Of a stretch of DNA of 41,100 bases, positions 13,789-26,203 are shown piece after piece; the first letter of the stretch is position 1; each line of letters starts with the position of its first letter. Source of the DNA: an uncultured Pelagibacteraceae bacterium (GTDB taxonomy: Bacteria; Pseudomonadota; Alphaproteobacteria; Pelagibacterales; Pelagibacteraceae); assembly GCA_902622655.1 (NCBI GenBank), contig CACNQY010000010.1, positions 1 through 41,100 on the forward strand. Reading direction: 5' to 3'. Below the pieces are notes generated by a model. The model saw only the letters and a program-made list of their open reading frames with translations, did not search any database and had not been told where the DNA came from. The position numbers and the translations under genes were made by a program.

Positions 13789-13815
13789 AATACTGATTAT
13801 TTTTTAATCAGTATT
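13789..13815 (+). promoter_or_regulatory. rplL-rpoB intergenic hairpin (attenuator or processing site)
   Basis: A perfect 11-bp stem (AATACTGATTA with TAATCAGTATT) encloses a 5-T loop and ends 11 nt before the rpoB ATG. No U-tract follows, so strong termination is unlikely. In E. coli the same junction holds an attenuator and an RNase III site that set the L7/L12 to beta ratio; a similar role is inferred. Confidence 0.55.
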
Positions 13816-13826
13816 AACAAATATAA

Positions 13827-16800
13827 ATGCAATTATCTTTTACTGAAAAAAAAAACATAAGAAAAAGTTTTGGTAAACTTAAAGAAAGTTTATCTATACC
13901 AAACTTAATCGAAGTACAAAAAAATTCTTATAAAGAATTAACTGAATTTAATGCACAAACTATTGAGCTTACAAAAGGATTTGACCGTGTTTTTAAAAGT
14001 ATTTTTCCAATTGAGGATCTAAATGATAAAGCTACTTTAGAATATGTTTCATACAGATTAGAAAAACCAAAATTTGATGTTGAAGAATGTATCTCAAGAG
14101 GACTTTCTTATTCATCAGCATTAAAATGTACGTTAAGATTAGTAGTTTATGAGATAGATCAAGAAAATAATACTAAGGATATTTTATCTGCAAAAGAGCA
14201 AGAAGTTTACATGGGAGAAGTGCCCATGATGACAAATAGTGGAACTTTTATTACGAACGGTGTTCAGCGTGTTGTTGTAAATCAAATGCACCGTAGTCCC
14301 GGAGTGTTTTTTGATCATGATAAAGGAAAAACTCATGCGAGTGGAAAATTATTATTTAATTGTAGAGTGATACCAAATAGGGGTTCATGGTTAGATTTTG
14401 AATATGATGTTAAAGACTTTTTATATTTTAAAATTGATAGAAAAAAGAAGATTTTTGCATCAACTTTGTTGTTAGCCCTAGGATATACAAAAGCTGAAAT
14501 TGCAAATGAATTTTACGATAGTGAACAATATAATTTTGACCCAAAAACTGAAAAATGGAGAACAAAATTTAATCCAGAAAATTATAAAGCTAAAAATTTT
14601 TCTGAAGAAGTAATTGATGCTAAATCAGGTAAAGTTGTTATTAAGTTGGGCGATAAAATTAATTTTTTAAATGCAAAGAAATTAGCAAATGATGGTCTTA
14701 AAGAAATATTAGTTTCTAGAGAGTCTCTATTCGGAAAATTTTTACACAAAGATATTAAGATAAATGAAGAAGAAGAGGGTATTTTTAAAATTGGAACTGA
14801 ACTTAATGATACTATAATTCAACAGATACTAGATGCTAACATACATTCGATTCAAATTTCTGTTACAAATTCCATTAATAAGGGTCCTTATTTATTGACT
14901 ACTATTCTTGCTGATAAGAATAATACTAAAGATGAGGCAATTACTGAAATTTATAAAATGTTAAGGCCCGGAGAACCTCCAACAATCGAAATTGCCACAC
15001 AGATATTTAATAACTTATTTTTTAGTTCTGATAGATATGATTTGTCTGATGTCGGAAGAGTAAAAATGAATTCTAGATTGAATCAAGAATGCTCTGACAA
15101 AATTACAATATTAAGAAATGACGATATTATATCAATTGTTCATAAAATGTTAGATTTACGTGATGGTAAAGATGATGTTGATGATATTGATCATTTAGGT
15201 AATAGAAGAGTCCGTTCAGTTGGAGAATTGGTAGAAAATCAAGCTAGAATTGGTGTTTACCGAATGGAAAGAGCTATTAAAGAAAAGATGACCACTCTTG
15301 ATGTGGAATCTGCAATGCCCCAAGATTTAATTAATGCAAAACCATTAACAGTTTCGCTTAAAGACTTTTTTGCTAGCTCGCAGCTTTCTCAATTTATGGA
15401 CCAAACAAATCCTCTATCTGAAATTACTCATAAAAGAAGGGTTTCAGCTTTAGGACCAGGAGGTTTAACAAGAGAAAGAGCTGGATTTGAGGTTAGAGAT
15501 GTTCACCCTACACATTATGGAAGAATATGTCCAATAGAGACTCCTGAAGGTCCTAATATTGGTTTAATAAATAGTTTATCTACTTATGCAAAAATAAATA
15601 AGTATGGATTTATTGAAAGTCCATATAAGAAAGTTAAGGATGGAGTTGTTCAAGATAATGTTGAATATTTATCCGCAATGGAGGAAACTAAATTTACAAT
15701 TGCTCAAGCTAATACAAAACTAGATAAAAACGGGAAAATTATTGAGGAACTTGTATCATGCAGACAAAATTTAAATTTCCTTTTAGCAAAACCTGATCTA
15801 ATAGATTATATAGATGTATCTCCAAAACAACTTGTTTCAGTTGCAGCCTCATTAATTCCATTTTTAGAAAATGATGATGCTAACAGAGCCTTAATGGGTT
15901 CAAATATGATGAGGCAAGCAGTACCTTTGCTAAAGCCAGAATCTCCACTTGTAGGGACAGGTATAGAAAGCGATGTAGCATTGGACTCAGGTGTTACGAT
16001 TGTAGCTAAAAGAGATGGAATTGTTGATAAAATTGACGGTAAAAGAATAGTAATTAAGGTTACAGAGGAAACAGATTTTAGCAAGTCAGGTGTAGATATT
16101 TATAATCTTCAAAAATTCAAAAGATCTAATCAAAACACTTGTATAAATCAAAAACCATTAGTTAGAGTGGGAGATAAAGTTAAATCTGGTGATATAATAG
16201 CAGATGGCCCATCAACGAAGTTAGGTGAACTTGCGCTAGGAAAAAATGTTACTGTAGCATTTATGCCATGGCAAGGTTATAATTTTGAAGATTCAATTTT
16301 AATTTCAGAAAGATGTGTAACCGATGATGTCTTTACATCTGTTCATATTGTTGAGTATGAAATTATGGCTCGAGATACTAAATTAGGTGAAGAGGAGATA
16401 ACTAGAGATATTCCTAATGTAAATGAGGAAGCTTTAAAAAATCTAGATGAATCTGGGATTGTTTATATTGGCGCTGAAGTTAATGCTGGTGATATTCTTG
16501 TTGGTAAAGTAACTCCCAAAGGTGACTCAGCTTCTGGACCAGAGGAAAAATTATTAAGATCTATCTTTGGCGAAAAAGCTATAGATGTGACAGATACATC
16601 ACTAAGAATGTCAAGAGGATCAAGTGGAACCGTAGTTGATGTTAGAGTATTTAATAGACATGGTATTGAAAAAGATGAAAGATCAATAACTATAGAAAGA
16701 GCAGAAATAGAACAGGTTCAACAGGATAAAATAGTTGAAGAAGAAATTTTAGAAAGAAGTATTAAACAGAGAGCTTCACAAATATTATCTGGAGGTTCAT

Positions 16801-17915
16801 TAGATAAAAAAATAAAGGAGTTGTCTCAAGGAACGAAACTAGATTATGATGTTATAAATAAATTATCTATTAACGATGTATTTAAAATAACTACCGGCAA
16901 CGTGAATGATGAAGCAACTTTATCTCAACTGAAAGATCAGTACAACAAAGCAAAACAAGATATTATAGAGAGATTTGAGGACAAGGTTTTAAAAATAAGA
17001 AGTGGTGATGATTTATTACCTAGTGTTATGAAAATGGTTAAAGTTTTTGTTGCTATCAAGAGAAGATTAAGACCAGGTGATAAAATGTCAGGAAGACATG
17101 GTAACAAAGGAGTTGTGAGTAAAATTGTTCCAGTTGAAGACATGCCATATCGTGAAGACGGTAGACCAGTAGACATAGTTTTAAATCCTCTAGGAGTGCC
17201 AAGCAGAATGAATGTAGGACAAATTTTAGAAACACATTTAGGTTGGGCTTGTAAAGAATTTGGTGAACAAGTAAAAAATCTAGTTAATGAAAATAATAAA
17301 AAAATTGAAAAAACAGAAAAAATAGAAAAATTTTTAAAAACAGTTTATGGCGAAGAAATTTTCAAAGATAAAGTTGAAAAGTTAAGTAAAAGTGAATTTA
17401 AAGATCTTTGTGAAAACTTACAGAACGGAATAGCAATATCCACTCCAGTTTTTGATGGAGCAAAAGAGAAAAATGTTACAGAAATGCTTAAATTGGCAAA
17501 TCTACCAGGCTCAGGACAAACTTATTTATGGGATGGTAGAACTGGAGAAAAATTTGATAGACCTGTTACAGTCGGAATCATTTATATGCTAAAATTACAT
17601 CATTTAGTTGAAGATAAAATTCACGCAAGATCAACTGGCCCTTATAGTTTAGTAACACAACAACCTCTTGGTGGTAAAGCACAATTAGGTGGACAACGTT
17701 TTGGTGAAATGGAAGTTTGGGCGCTTGAAGCATATGGTGCTTCATATACACTTCAAGAAATCTTAACGGTTAAGTCCGATGACGTTGCAGGAAGAGTTAA
17801 GGTTTATGAAACAATTGTTAAAGGTGAAGAAAATTTTGAGTCTGGAATACCAGAATCATTTAATGTGTTAGTTAAAGAAATCAAATCTCTAGCATTGAAT
17901 GTGGAGTTAAATTAA
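13827..17915 (+). CDS. rpoB: DNA-directed RNA polymerase subunit beta
   Basis: 1362 aa, full length for the family. The rifampicin pocket (about 517-546) reads [20 protein letters not shown] and then [10 protein letters not shown], with no obvious resistance substitution. The C-terminal catalytic segments include [17 protein letters not shown] and the [20 protein letters not shown] signature. It forms the catalytic core with beta'. The stop codon overlaps the rpoC start by 1 nt, giving equimolar synthesis. Confidence 0.99.
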   Translation: MQLSFTEKKNIRKSFGKLKESLSIPNLIEVQKNSYKELTEFNAQTIELTKGFDRVFKSIFPIEDLNDKATLEYVSYRLEKPKFDVEECISRGLSYSSALKCTLRLVVYEIDQENNTKDILSAKEQEVYMGEVPMMTNSGTFITNGVQRVVVNQMHRSPGVFFDHDKGKTHASGKLLFNCRVIPNRGSWLDFEYDVKDFLYFKIDRKKKIFASTLLLALGYTKAEIANEFYDSEQYNFDPKTEKWRTKFNPENYKAKNFSEEVIDAKSGKVVIKLGDKINFLNAKKLANDGLKEILVSRESLFGKFLHKDIKINEEEEGIFKIGTELNDTIIQQILDANIHSIQISVTNSINKGPYLLTTILADKNNTKDEAITEIYKMLRPGEPPTIEIATQIFNNLFFSSDRYDLSDVGRVKMNSRLNQECSDKITILRNDDIISIVHKMLDLRDGKDDVDDIDHLGNRRVRSVGELVENQARIGVYRMERAIKEKMTTLDVESAMPQDLINAKPLTVSLKDFFASSQLSQFMDQTNPLSEITHKRRVSALGPGGLTRERAGFEVRDVHPTHYGRICPIETPEGPNIGLINSLSTYAKINKYGFIESPYKKVKDGVVQDNVEYLSAMEETKFTIAQANTKLDKNGKIIEELVSCRQNLNFLLAKPDLIDYIDVSPKQLVSVAASLIPFLENDDANRALMGSNMMRQAVPLLKPESPLVGTGIESDVALDSGVTIVAKRDGIVDKIDGKRIVIKVTEETDFSKSGVDIYNLQKFKRSNQNTCINQKPLVRVGDKVKSGDIIADGPSTKLGELALGKNVTVAFMPWQGYNFEDSILISERCVTDDVFTSVHIVEYEIMARDTKLGEEEITRDIPNVNEEALKNLDESGIVYIGAEVNAGDILVGKVTPKGDSASGPEEKLLRSIFGEKAIDVTDTSLRMSRGSSGTVVDVRVFNRHGIEKDERSITIERAEIEQVQQDKIVEEEILERSIKQRASQILSGGSLDKKIKELSQGTKLDYDVINKLSINDVFKITTGNVNDEATLSQLKDQYNKAKQDIIERFEDKVLKIRSGDDLLPSVMKMVKVFVAIKRRLRPGDKMSGRHGNKGVVSKIVPVEDMPYREDGRPVDIVLNPLGVPSRMNVGQILETHLGWACKEFGEQVKNLVNENNKKIEKTEKIEKFLKTVYGEEIFKDKVEKLSKSEFKDLCENLQNGIAISTPVFDGAKEKNVTEMLKLANLPGSGQTYLWDGRTGEKFDRPVTVGIIYMLKLHHLVEDKIHARSTGPYSLVTQQPLGGKAQLGGQRFGEMEVWALEAYGASYTLQEILTVKSDDVAGRVKVYETIVKGEENFESGIPESFNVLVKEIKSLALNVELN

Positions 17916-20900
17916 TGAAAAAAGAATTAACTGATCTATTTAAAGGTAGCGAAATTTCAGAGGCTCAGAATTTTAATAGTATTAAAATATCACTAGCTAG
18001 CCCTGAAAAAATTAAATCTTGGACATTTGGTGAAATAAAAAAACCTGAGACTATAAATTACAGAACATTTAGACCTGAAAAAGATGGTTTATTTTGTGCA
18101 AGAATATTTGGACCAATTAAAGATTACGAATGTTTATGTGGAAAGTATAAACGGATGAAGTTTAGAGGTATTATTTGTGAAAAGTGTGGGGTTGAGGTCA
18201 CTAAATCAAATGTAAGAAGAGAAAGAATGGGTCATATTAATCTTGCAACTCCAGTTGCTCATATTTGGTTTTTGAAATCTCTTCCAAGCAGAATTGCATT
18301 AGCTGTTGATATGAAACTCAAAGAAATTGAAAGAGTATTATATTTTGAAAATTTTATAGTAATTGAACCTGGCTTAACCGGTTTGCAAAAAAATCAATTA
18401 TTAAATGAGGAAGAATTAGCAAGATATCAAGATGAGTTTGGCGAGGAAAGTTTTACAGCCGGAATTGGAGCGGAAGCAGTTCTTGAAATGCTAAAAAGTT
18501 TAGATTTAGAATTAGAGAGAAAAAATTTAGTAAGTTTTATAAAGGAGACAAAATCTAAAGTTAATGAGGAAAGAGCAATTAAAAGATTAAAATTAATAGA
18601 GTCATTTATTGAAACAGGTCAAAAGCCAGAGTGGATGATTATGACAGTTGTTCCTGTTATACCACCAGAGTTAAGACCATTAGTTCCACTTGACGGTGGT
18701 AGATTTGCTACCTCAGATTTAAACGATTTATATAGAAGGGTAATAAATCGAAATAACAGACTAAAAAGGTTAATGGATCTTAAAGCTCCAGATATAATAG
18801 TAAGAAACGAAAAAAGAATGCTTCAAGAGTCAGTTGATGCATTATTTGATAATGGAAGAAGAGGTAGAGTAATTACAGGTACAGGTAAGAGACCACTAAA
18901 ATCTCTTGCAGAAATGTTAAAAGGTAAGCAAGGAAGATTCAGACAAAACTTATTAGGAAAAAGAGTTGATTATTCAGGAAGATCTGTAATAGTTGTTGGT
19001 CCAGATTTAAAGCTTCATGAGTGTGGACTACCAAAAAAAATGGCTTTAGAGTTATTTAAACCATTTTTATATGCAAGATTAAATAAACTTGGATTAGCTT
19101 CTACTATTAAACAAGCTAAGAAATTAGTTGAGAAAGAGACGAATGCTGTATGGGACGCTTTAGAATTAATTGTAAGAGAGCATCCTGTATTACTAAATAG
19201 AGCCCCAACGCTACACAGACTTGGTGTTCAAGCATTTGAGCCTAAGTTAATTGAGGGTGACGCTATCGAACTACACCCTTTAACTTGTGCAGCTTTTAAT
19301 GCAGATTTTGATGGTGATCAAATGGCTGTGCACGTGCCACTAAGTTTAGAAGCCCAGTTAGAAGCAAGAATTTTAATGTTATCAACAAATAATATCCTTT
19401 CCCCATCTAATGGAAAACCAATTATAGTTCCAAGTCAGGATATGATTTTAGGCATTTATTATCTATCTCAAGAACCTTTATCTGATAAACCCGCTGGATA
19501 TTTCGTTAACTCAGATCAAATTGAATTTGCGTTAGCATCAGGTCAAATCAATGTCCATAGCACAATAATATCACGATATGAAACTGTTGATGAGAATGGT
19601 GTCAAAAAAACTGAAAAATATACTTCTACAGCTGGAAGATTTTTATTAGCAAATTTATTACCCAAAAATAATAATATTAAATTTTCTCTTGTGGATAGAT
19701 TGTTACCAAAAAAAGTAGTTTCAGAGATAATAGATATTGTATTTAGATTTTGTGGTCAAAAAACAACGGTAATATTTTGTGATAGACTTAAAGATCTAGG
19801 TTTTAAACATGCTTTTAAGGCTGGTATTTCATTTGGTAAGGACGATCTCGTGATACCAGAAAATAAAACTCAATTGATTGACGATACTAAAAAATTAATT
19901 GCTGATTACGAAACACAATACGCAGAGGGTTTAATCACAAGAGGTGAAAAGTATAACAAAGTAGTAGATGCATGGTCAAAATGTACTGATAAAGTAGCTG
20001 GTGAAATGATGAAAGGAATTTCAGCTACTGAAAAAACTGATGAAGGTTTAAAAATAAATTCAGTTTTCATGATGGCTGATAGTGGCGCTAGAGGATCAGC
20101 TGCACAAATGAAGCAGTTAGCTGGTATGAGAGGTTTAATTGCTAAACCATCAGGTGAGATTATTGAAAGCCCTATTATTTCAAATTTCAAAGAGGGTTTA
20201 ACTGCATTAGAATATTTTAACTCAACACATGGAGCTAGAAAAGGATTAGCTGACACGGCCCTTAAAACTGCTAGTTCAGGATATCTAACAAGAAGACTGT
20301 GTGACGTAGCACAAGACTTAACAATTACTAAAATTCAATGCGATAATCCTGGATTTATAGAATTATCAGAGATACTTGAGGGTGGGAACATAGTTGTAAG
20401 CCTTTCAGAAAGAGCTTTGGGAAGAGTAACTGCAGCTGAAGTTAAAAACCCTTTGAGTGGCGAAGTAATTATTAAGAAATCTGAAATGATAGATGAGGCT
20501 GGTTGTGATAAAATTGATGCAGCAGGTGTAAAATCAATTAAGGTTTATTCTGTTATGACGTGTAGTTCAAAAGAAGGTGTTTGTTCAACTTGTTATGGAA
20601 GAGACTTATCAAGAGGTAAAATGGTCCATGTAGGAGAAGCTATCGGTATGATTTCAGCTCAGTCTATTGGAGAGCCAGGAACACAATTAACAATGAGAAC
20701 TTTCCACGTAGGTGGAACAGCCTCCGTCAAACAAGACTCTCAAATTATTACAAAAAATGATGGAATATTAAAGATAATAAATTCTAATATTTTAGAAGAT
20801 TCTAAAAAGAATTTGATTGTGATGGGTCGAAATACTCAACTTTCTATAGAGGATGATAAAGGTGTACAAGTAGCAGTGTATAAGGTTGCATATGGATCAA

Positions 20901-22087
20901 GATTATTTTTTAATAATGGAGATAAAGTGAAGGCAAATACAAAAATTTGTGAATGGGATCCATATACCACACCTGTAATAGCTGAAAAGAGTGGTACAGC
21001 TAGTTATGTTGATTTGATAGATGGTGTTTCAATTCAAGAAACAACTGACGATGCAACAGGGATATCTTCTAAATCAGTCATTGATTGGAGAGGACAATCC
21101 AAGAGTACTGATTTAAAACCAAGAATTACACTTAGAGACGATAAAGGTAATGTAATTAAAAAAGCAGATGATAACGAGGCTAGATACTATTTAGTTCCAG
21201 ACTCAATTTTATCAATTAAAGACGGTCAAAAAGTTTATGCTGGTGATGTAATAGCAAGATTACCTAAGGAAACAACTAAAACAAAAGATATTACTGGAGG
21301 TTTACCAAGAGTCGCTGAATTGTTTGAAGCAAGAAAAGCAAAAGATAGTGCAATTATTGCTGAGAATGATGGGAGTGTTATTTTTGGAAAAGAAGTACGT
21401 GGAAAACAAAGAGTTTCAATCGTTCCTGAAGACGGATCAGAACCATCAAATTACTTAATACCAAAAGGTAAACACATTAACTTTAATCCAGGTGAGAAGA
21501 TTCAAAAAGGTGAATATTTACTTGATGGACAGCCTTTGCCACACGATATCTTAAGAATTTTAGGAATAAAAGAGCTAACAGAGTACTTTGTAAATCAAGT
21601 ACAAGAGGTTTATAGATTACAAGGTGTTATAATAAATGATAAACATATTGAAACAATTTTAAGACAGATGCTTAAAAAAGTTGAAGTTAAATCGTCTGGT
21701 GAATCAACTTATTTACCTGGAGAAGTCATTGATAGAATAAAATTTGATAATACTAACGAAAAATTAGTGGCTGAGGGAAAAACCCCTGCAGTTGGTGAAA
21801 GAGTTCTAATGGGTATAACAAAAGCATCCTTACAAACAGAGTCATTTATATCAGCTGCCTCATTCCAAGAAACAACCAGGGTCTTAACCGATGCAGCAAT
21901 TAAGGGAAAAGTTGACCCTCTAAATGGTTTAAAAGAGAACGTGATAGTTGGTAGATTAGTGCCTGCTGGTACTGGTAATATTAAAAACAGATGGAATAAC
22001 AAAGCTCTTCAGGATGATAATAATTTCTTAGCAGAGCAGGAAAAAATTGAGACCGCTGAAGAACCAGAAACTCAAGTAAATCAATAA
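17915..22087 (+). CDS. rpoC: DNA-directed RNA polymerase subunit beta'
   Basis: 1390 aa, full length. The N-terminal zinc ribbon has CLCG and CEKCG (about 72-90). The active-site loop [14 protein letters not shown] (about 462-475) holds the three Mg-binding aspartates. The second zinc site includes [16 protein letters not shown], followed by the trigger-loop/bridge region with [20 protein letters not shown]. The acidic C-terminal tail is variable. It ends the rpoBC operon and is followed by a 165-bp spacer with a new promoter. Confidence 0.99.
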   Translation: MKKELTDLFKGSEISEAQNFNSIKISLASPEKIKSWTFGEIKKPETINYRTFRPEKDGLFCARIFGPIKDYECLCGKYKRMKFRGIICEKCGVEVTKSNVRRERMGHINLATPVAHIWFLKSLPSRIALAVDMKLKEIERVLYFENFIVIEPGLTGLQKNQLLNEEELARYQDEFGEESFTAGIGAEAVLEMLKSLDLELERKNLVSFIKETKSKVNEERAIKRLKLIESFIETGQKPEWMIMTVVPVIPPELRPLVPLDGGRFATSDLNDLYRRVINRNNRLKRLMDLKAPDIIVRNEKRMLQESVDALFDNGRRGRVITGTGKRPLKSLAEMLKGKQGRFRQNLLGKRVDYSGRSVIVVGPDLKLHECGLPKKMALELFKPFLYARLNKLGLASTIKQAKKLVEKETNAVWDALELIVREHPVLLNRAPTLHRLGVQAFEPKLIEGDAIELHPLTCAAFNADFDGDQMAVHVPLSLEAQLEARILMLSTNNILSPSNGKPIIVPSQDMILGIYYLSQEPLSDKPAGYFVNSDQIEFALASGQINVHSTIISRYETVDENGVKKTEKYTSTAGRFLLANLLPKNNNIKFSLVDRLLPKKVVSEIIDIVFRFCGQKTTVIFCDRLKDLGFKHAFKAGISFGKDDLVIPENKTQLIDDTKKLIADYETQYAEGLITRGEKYNKVVDAWSKCTDKVAGEMMKGISATEKTDEGLKINSVFMMADSGARGSAAQMKQLAGMRGLIAKPSGEIIESPIISNFKEGLTALEYFNSTHGARKGLADTALKTASSGYLTRRLCDVAQDLTITKIQCDNPGFIELSEILEGGNIVVSLSERALGRVTAAEVKNPLSGEVIIKKSEMIDEAGCDKIDAAGVKSIKVYSVMTCSSKEGVCSTCYGRDLSRGKMVHVGEAIGMISAQSIGEPGTQLTMRTFHVGGTASVKQDSQIITKNDGILKIINSNILEDSKKNLIVMGRNTQLSIEDDKGVQVAVYKVAYGSRLFFNNGDKVKANTKICEWDPYTTPVIAEKSGTASYVDLIDGVSIQETTDDATGISSKSVIDWRGQSKSTDLKPRITLRDDKGNVIKKADDNEARYYLVPDSILSIKDGQKVYAGDVIARLPKETTKTKDITGGLPRVAELFEARKAKDSAIIAENDGSVIFGKEVRGKQRVSIVPEDGSEPSNYLIPKGKHINFNPGEKIQKGEYLLDGQPLPHDILRILGIKELTEYFVNQVQEVYRLQGVIINDKHIETILRQMLKKVEVKSSGESTYLPGEVIDRIKFDNTNEKLVAEGKTPAVGERVLMGITKASLQTESFISAASFQETTRVLTDAAIKGKVDPLNGLKENVIVGRLVPAGTGNIKNRWNNKALQDDNNFLAEQEKIETAEEPETQVNQ

Positions 22088-22116
22088 AAATATCACCTAA
22101 TAATTGCAGTTTTAGT

Positions 22117-22144
22117 TTGACAAAGGCATATTATTAAGTAATTT
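22117..22144 (+). promoter_or_regulatory. Candidate promoter of the rpsL (str-S10-spc) operon
   Basis: TTGACA (22117-22122) and TAATTT (22139-22144) with a 16-bp spacer, followed by a GGCG discriminator. It lies 109 bp upstream of the rpsL ATG inside the only sizeable gap of the rpoC-rpsL junction. The consensus -35 is rare in this A/T-rich sequence and supports the call. Confidence 0.6.
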
Positions 22145-22166
22145 GGCGATGTTTTTGGTTGGAATG

Positions 22167-22217
22167 TAGTACTCTTACTGTACTAAACGCTGCCACAAAA
22201 TAACCTGCAGTTATTTT
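22167..22217 (+). promoter_or_regulatory. Structured 5' leader of rpsL: two hairpins
   Basis: Downstream of the promoter lie a hairpin TAGTAC-TCTTACT-GTACTA (22167-22185) and an 8-bp hairpin AAAATAAC-CTGCA-GTTATTTT (22197-22217). The second has T-richness in its 3' arm and could end rpoC transcripts or attenuate rpsL. No known leader family is recognised. Confidence 0.4.
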
Positions 22218-22252
22218 CACCTAAAAATAAATTAAATAATTTTATAAAATTT

Positions 22253-22624
22253 ATGCCGACTATTAATCAGTTGTTAAGAAAAAAAAGAGTTAAACAAGCT
22301 TCAAGGAATAAAGTTCCAGCTTTACAAAAACAACCTTTGAAAAGAGGTGTTTGTGTTAAAGTTTATACAACAACTCCCAAGAAACCAAATTCCGCTTTAA
22401 GAAAAGTTGCAAGGGTTAGATTATCAAATGGTTTTGAAGTAACTGCTTATATACCTGGAGAAGGTCATAATCTACAAGAGCACTCTGTAGTTTTAATTAG
22501 GGGTGGTAGAGTAAAAGATTTACCAGGAGTTCGTTATCATATTTTAAGAGGCAATCTTGATACACAAGGGGTTGCAAATAGAAAACAAAGAAGATCTTTA
22601 TATGGGACTAAAAAAGGTAAATAA
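22253..22624 (+). CDS. rpsL: 30S ribosomal protein S12
   Basis: 123 aa, standard length. Decoding-centre protein. [18 protein letters not shown] keeps the lysine mutated in streptomycin resistance, and [14 protein letters not shown] keeps the second resistance region and the Asp that is methylthiolated in many bacteria; a sensitive genotype is inferred. First gene of the str operon, with its stop codon overlapping rpsG by 1 nt. Confidence 0.98.
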   Translation: MPTINQLLRKKRVKQASRNKVPALQKQPLKRGVCVKVYTTTPKKPNSALRKVARVRLSNGFEVTAYIPGEGHNLQEHSVVLIRGGRVKDLPGVRYHILRGNLDTQGVANRKQRRSLYGTKKGK

Positions 22625-23094
22625 TGTCTAGAAAAAAAACACAACCAAAAAAGAATGTAGTTCCAGATCCTAAATTTAAATCGACTATAATACCAAAATT
22701 AATCAACAACATCATGTATGATGGTAAAAGAGGGATAGCTGCAAAAATAGTTTATGATGCTATAGATAAAATTAAATCAAAAACAAAAGATGAGCCAATC
22801 AATATTTTTAATGAAGCAATAAATAACATTAAACCAACAGTAGAGGTTAGATCTAGGAGAGTAGGTGGAGCAACTTATCAAGTACCTGTTGAAGTAAAAA
22901 GTAAACGAGCACAAGCTTTAGCAATTAGATGGCTTGTAGATTCAGCTAGAAAAAGAAAAGACAAACATATGTCGGATAAAATTTTTAATGAACTTTATGA
23001 TGCTTACGAAAAAAAAGGTGCTGCAGTAAAAAAAAGAGAGGATGTGCATAAAATGGCCGAGTCAAACAAAGCATTTGCACATTTTAGGTGGTAA
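22624..23094 (+). CDS. rpsG: 30S ribosomal protein S7
   Basis: 156 aa, standard length. It nucleates assembly of the 30S head and contacts tRNA at the E site. The conserved core reads EVRSRRVGGATYQVPVEV, then RAQALAIRWLVDSARKR, and the C-terminus has HKMAESNKAFAHFRW. It is 6 nt upstream of fusA in the str operon. Confidence 0.98.
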   Translation: MSRKKTQPKKNVVPDPKFKSTIIPKLINNIMYDGKRGIAAKIVYDAIDKIKSKTKDEPINIFNEAINNIKPTVEVRSRRVGGATYQVPVEVKSKRAQALAIRWLVDSARKRKDKHMSDKIFNELYDAYEKKGAAVKKREDVHKMAESNKAFAHFRW

Positions 23095-23100
23095 TAAACT

Positions 23101-25179
23101 ATGGCTAGAACTCATAAATTAGAAAAATATAGAAATATTGGGATTATGGCTCACATAGATGCTGGCAAAACAACTACTACCGAAAGAGTTTTATATTATA
23201 CAGGTAAAAGTCATAAAATTGGAGAAGTACACGATGGTGCAGCTACAATGGATTGGATGGAACAAGAGCAAGAAAGAGGTATTACAATTACATCTGCTGC
23301 TACCACTTGTTTTTGGAACGATCATAGGATTAATATTATTGATACACCTGGTCATGTAGATTTTACAATTGAAGTAGAAAGATCCTTAAAAGTTTTAGAT
23401 GGTGCAGTAGCAGTTTTTGATGGTGTTGCAGGTGTAGAACCTCAATCCGAAACAGTATGGAGACAAGCTGATAAATACAAAGTTCCAAGAATTTGTTTTG
23501 TAAATAAATTAGATAGAACAGGCGCTGATTTTTTTAGATGTGTAGACATGATCAGAGATAGATTAGGTGCCAAACCATTAGTAGTTCAAGTTCCAATTGG
23601 AGCTGAAGCCTCGTTATCGGGTGTTGTAGATCTAGTTAAAATGAAAGCTCAAGTTTGGAAAAACGAAGCATTGGGTGCGGAGTGGGAATATAAAGATATC
23701 CCTGATGATTTAAAAGAAATTTCAGAAAAATATAGGACAGAATTAGTAGAGACTGCAGTAGAACAAGATGAAAAGCTTATGGAAGCTTATCTTAATGGTG
23801 ATGAAATTAGAGAGGAAGATCTAGTTAAATGTATAAGAAAAGGAACTTTAAGCTTTAATTTTGTTCCAGTTTTAACTGGTTCAGCTTTTAAAAATAAAGG
23901 GGTTCAGCCTTTACTTGATGCTGTAGTAAATTATTTACCTAGTCCAGTAGATATTGGATCTATTAAAGGGACAAAATTGGGCACTGAGGATGAAATGGAG
24001 ATGAAGTTTGAGGACAGTGAACCATTCTCTGCTTTGGCTTTCAAAGTTGCAAATGACCCATTTGTTGGTTCTTTAACTTTTATAAGAATTTATTCTGGAA
24101 CAATTAAAACTGGAACTGCTGTATTTAATTCATCTAAAGAGAAAGAAGAAAGAGTTGGCAGAATGCTTTTGATGCATGCAAATTCAAGAGAAGATATCAA
24201 AGAAGCTAATGCAGGCGACATAGTAGCATTAGCTGGACTAAAAAATACTATTACAGGACACACTTTATGCGATAAAGAGAATTCAGTTTTACTCGAACCA
24301 ATGGAATTTCCTGATCCAGTAATTGAAATTGCAGTAGAACCAAAAACAAAAGCGGACCAAGAAAAAATGGGTGAAGCTTTAGGTAGGCTAGCTAAGGAAG
24401 ATCCATCTTTTAGAGTTACATCAGACGAAGAATCGGGACAAACAATTATTAAAGGAATGGGTGAATTACACTTGGACATAATTGTCGATAGAATGAAAAG
24501 AGAATTTAAAGTAGAAGCCAATGTTGGAGCTCCACAAGTTGCTTATAGAGAAACTATAGAAGCTGCTTCAGAAGTTGAATACACTCACAAAAAACAAAGT
24601 GGTGGTGCTGGTCAATTTGCAAAAGTTAAACTTTTAGTAGAGCCTCAAGAGCCTGGTAAAGGTCGAGATGTTGAGAGTAAAATTAAAGGTGGTGCAATTC
24701 CAAAAGAATTTATCCCTGGTGTTGAAAAAGGCATAGAAACAATTTCAGATACCGGTATTTTAGCTGGTTTTCCAATGATTGATTATAAAGTAACCATCTT
24801 AGATGGTTTACATCACGACGTTGACTCAAGCGTACTAGCGTTTGAATTAGCAAGTAGAGCTTGCTTCAAAGAGGCTTGTACAAAAGGTGGTTTAAAATTA
24901 TTAGAACCAGTAATGAGAGTTGAAGTAGTAACACCAGAGGATTATATGGGTGATGTGATAGGTGATTTAAACAGCAGAAGGGGTCAAATCAGCACTCAAG
25001 AGCAAAGAGGTAATGCAACTGTAATTACAGCTATGGTTCCGTTAGCTAATATGTTTGGTTATATAAATAATTTGAGATCAATGTCTCAAGGTAGAGCACA
25101 ATATTCAATGTTTTTTGATCATTATTCAAAAGTTCCACAAAATGTTCAAGACGAAGTAACTAAGAAGATCGCAGGTTAA
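23101..25179 (+). CDS. fusA: Elongation factor G
   Basis: 692 aa, full length. GTPase for ribosomal translocation. The G domain has [12 protein letters not shown] (17-28), DTPGHVDF and NKLDRTGAD. Later domains include [18 protein letters not shown] (domain III), the tRNA-mimic domain IV and [17 protein letters not shown] in domain V. No tuf follows; instead rpsJ starts 2 nt after the stop codon, so the str and S10 operons are continuous here. Confidence 0.98.
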   Translation: MARTHKLEKYRNIGIMAHIDAGKTTTTERVLYYTGKSHKIGEVHDGAATMDWMEQEQERGITITSAATTCFWNDHRINIIDTPGHVDFTIEVERSLKVLDGAVAVFDGVAGVEPQSETVWRQADKYKVPRICFVNKLDRTGADFFRCVDMIRDRLGAKPLVVQVPIGAEASLSGVVDLVKMKAQVWKNEALGAEWEYKDIPDDLKEISEKYRTELVETAVEQDEKLMEAYLNGDEIREEDLVKCIRKGTLSFNFVPVLTGSAFKNKGVQPLLDAVVNYLPSPVDIGSIKGTKLGTEDEMEMKFEDSEPFSALAFKVANDPFVGSLTFIRIYSGTIKTGTAVFNSSKEKEERVGRMLLMHANSREDIKEANAGDIVALAGLKNTITGHTLCDKENSVLLEPMEFPDPVIEIAVEPKTKADQEKMGEALGRLAKEDPSFRVTSDEESGQTIIKGMGELHLDIIVDRMKREFKVEANVGAPQVAYRETIEAASEVEYTHKKQSGGAGQFAKVKLLVEPQEPGKGRDVESKIKGGAIPKEFIPGVEKGIETISDTGILAGFPMIDYKVTILDGLHHDVDSSVLAFELASRACFKEACTKGGLKLLEPVMRVEVVTPEDYMGDVIGDLNSRRGQISTQEQRGNATVITAMVPLANMFGYINNLRSMSQGRAQYSMFFDHYSKVPQNVQDEVTKKIAG

Positions 25180-25181
25180 TC

Positions 25182-25490
25182 ATGGAAAAACAGAATATTA
25201 GAATTAAATTAAGAGCATATGATAACAAAGTTTTAGATGCTTCTACAGAAGAAATTGTAAATACAGTAAAAAGAACTGGAGCCACAATTAAGGGGCCAAT
25301 TCCACTACCAACAAGAATTGAAAGATACACAGTTTTAAGGTCTCCCCACATAGATAAGAAAAGTAGAGAACAGTTTGAGTCAAGAACACATAAAAGATTA
25401 ATAGACATTATTGAACCAACACCACAAACTGTAGAAGCATTGATGAAACTTGATTTAGCTTCAGGTGTAGATGTAGAGATAAAAATTTAA
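25182..25490 (+). CDS. rpsJ: 30S ribosomal protein S10 (NusE)
   Basis: 102 aa. The sequence [20 protein letters not shown], then [20 protein letters not shown] and [16 protein letters not shown], is diagnostic. It is part of the 30S head and, as NusE, partners NusB and NusG in antitermination. It is the first S10-cluster gene, 2 nt after fusA and 2 nt before rplC; the S10 leader of E. coli has no counterpart. Confidence 0.98.
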   Translation: MEKQNIRIKLRAYDNKVLDASTEEIVNTVKRTGATIKGPIPLPTRIERYTVLRSPHIDKKSREQFESRTHKRLIDIIEPTPQTVEALMKLDLASGVDVEIKI

Positions 25491-25492
25491 TT

Positions 25493-26203
25493 ATGAGTGA
25501 AATAGCTTTATTGGGAAAAAAAATTGGTATGACTAGAGAGTTCTATAAATCTGGTCAACTAGTTCCTGTAACTGTACTTAAGGTTGAAAAAGCTAGAGTA
25601 ATTCAAGTTATTGAGGAAGAAAAAAGAGGGTATAAAGCTGTCCAGCTTGGATATGGAAAAATTAAAAATTCAAAATTAACAAAAGCTATGAAAGGTGTTT
25701 TTGCTAAAAAAAATACTGAGGCTAAGAAAAAATTACAAGAATTTAGGGTAAATGATACATCTACTTATAAAGAGGGAAACGAGTTTGGTTTAGAAATATT
25801 CAAAGATATTAAATTTGTAGACACAAGATCAAAAACTATTGGTAAAGGTTTTGCAGGTGCTATGAAAAGGCATAATTTTGGTGGATTAAGAGCTAGCCAT
25901 GGTGTTTCAATATCTCACAGAGCACATGGCTCAACTGGACATAGCCAAGATCCTGGAAAAGTTTTTAAGGGTAAAAAGATGGCTGGTCATATGGGTGACA
26001 AGTTAAGAACAATGCAAAATATCGAAATAATAAAAACTGACTTAGAAAATGAACTTCTTTATTTAAAAGGATCAATTCCTGGTTCAAAAAATACTGAAGT
26101 GATGGTTAAAAAATCAGTAAAAAATATTAGTAAAATGACAATTGGTGAAAAACAAGTAGCTGCGGAAGAAGCAAAAAAAACACCTGAGAAAAAGAAAAAA
26201 TAA
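25493..26203 (+). CDS. rplC: 50S ribosomal protein L3
   Basis: 236 aa, somewhat longer than the about 210 of E. coli because of a Lys/Glu-rich C-terminal tail (about 212-236). The globular core begins ALLGKKIGMTREF. The extended loop near the peptidyl-transferase centre reads GSTGHSQDPGKVFKGKKMAG. Early 50S assembly protein. It overlaps rplD by 1 nt. Confidence 0.97.
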   Translation: MSEIALLGKKIGMTREFYKSGQLVPVTVLKVEKARVIQVIEEEKRGYKAVQLGYGKIKNSKLTKAMKGVFAKKNTEAKKKLQEFRVNDTSTYKEGNEFGLEIFKDIKFVDTRSKTIGKGFAGAMKRHNFGGLRASHGVSISHRAHGSTGHSQDPGKVFKGKKMAGHMGDKLRTMQNIEIIKTDLENELLYLKGSIPGSKNTEVMVKKSVKNISKMTIGEKQVAAEEAKKTPEKKKK

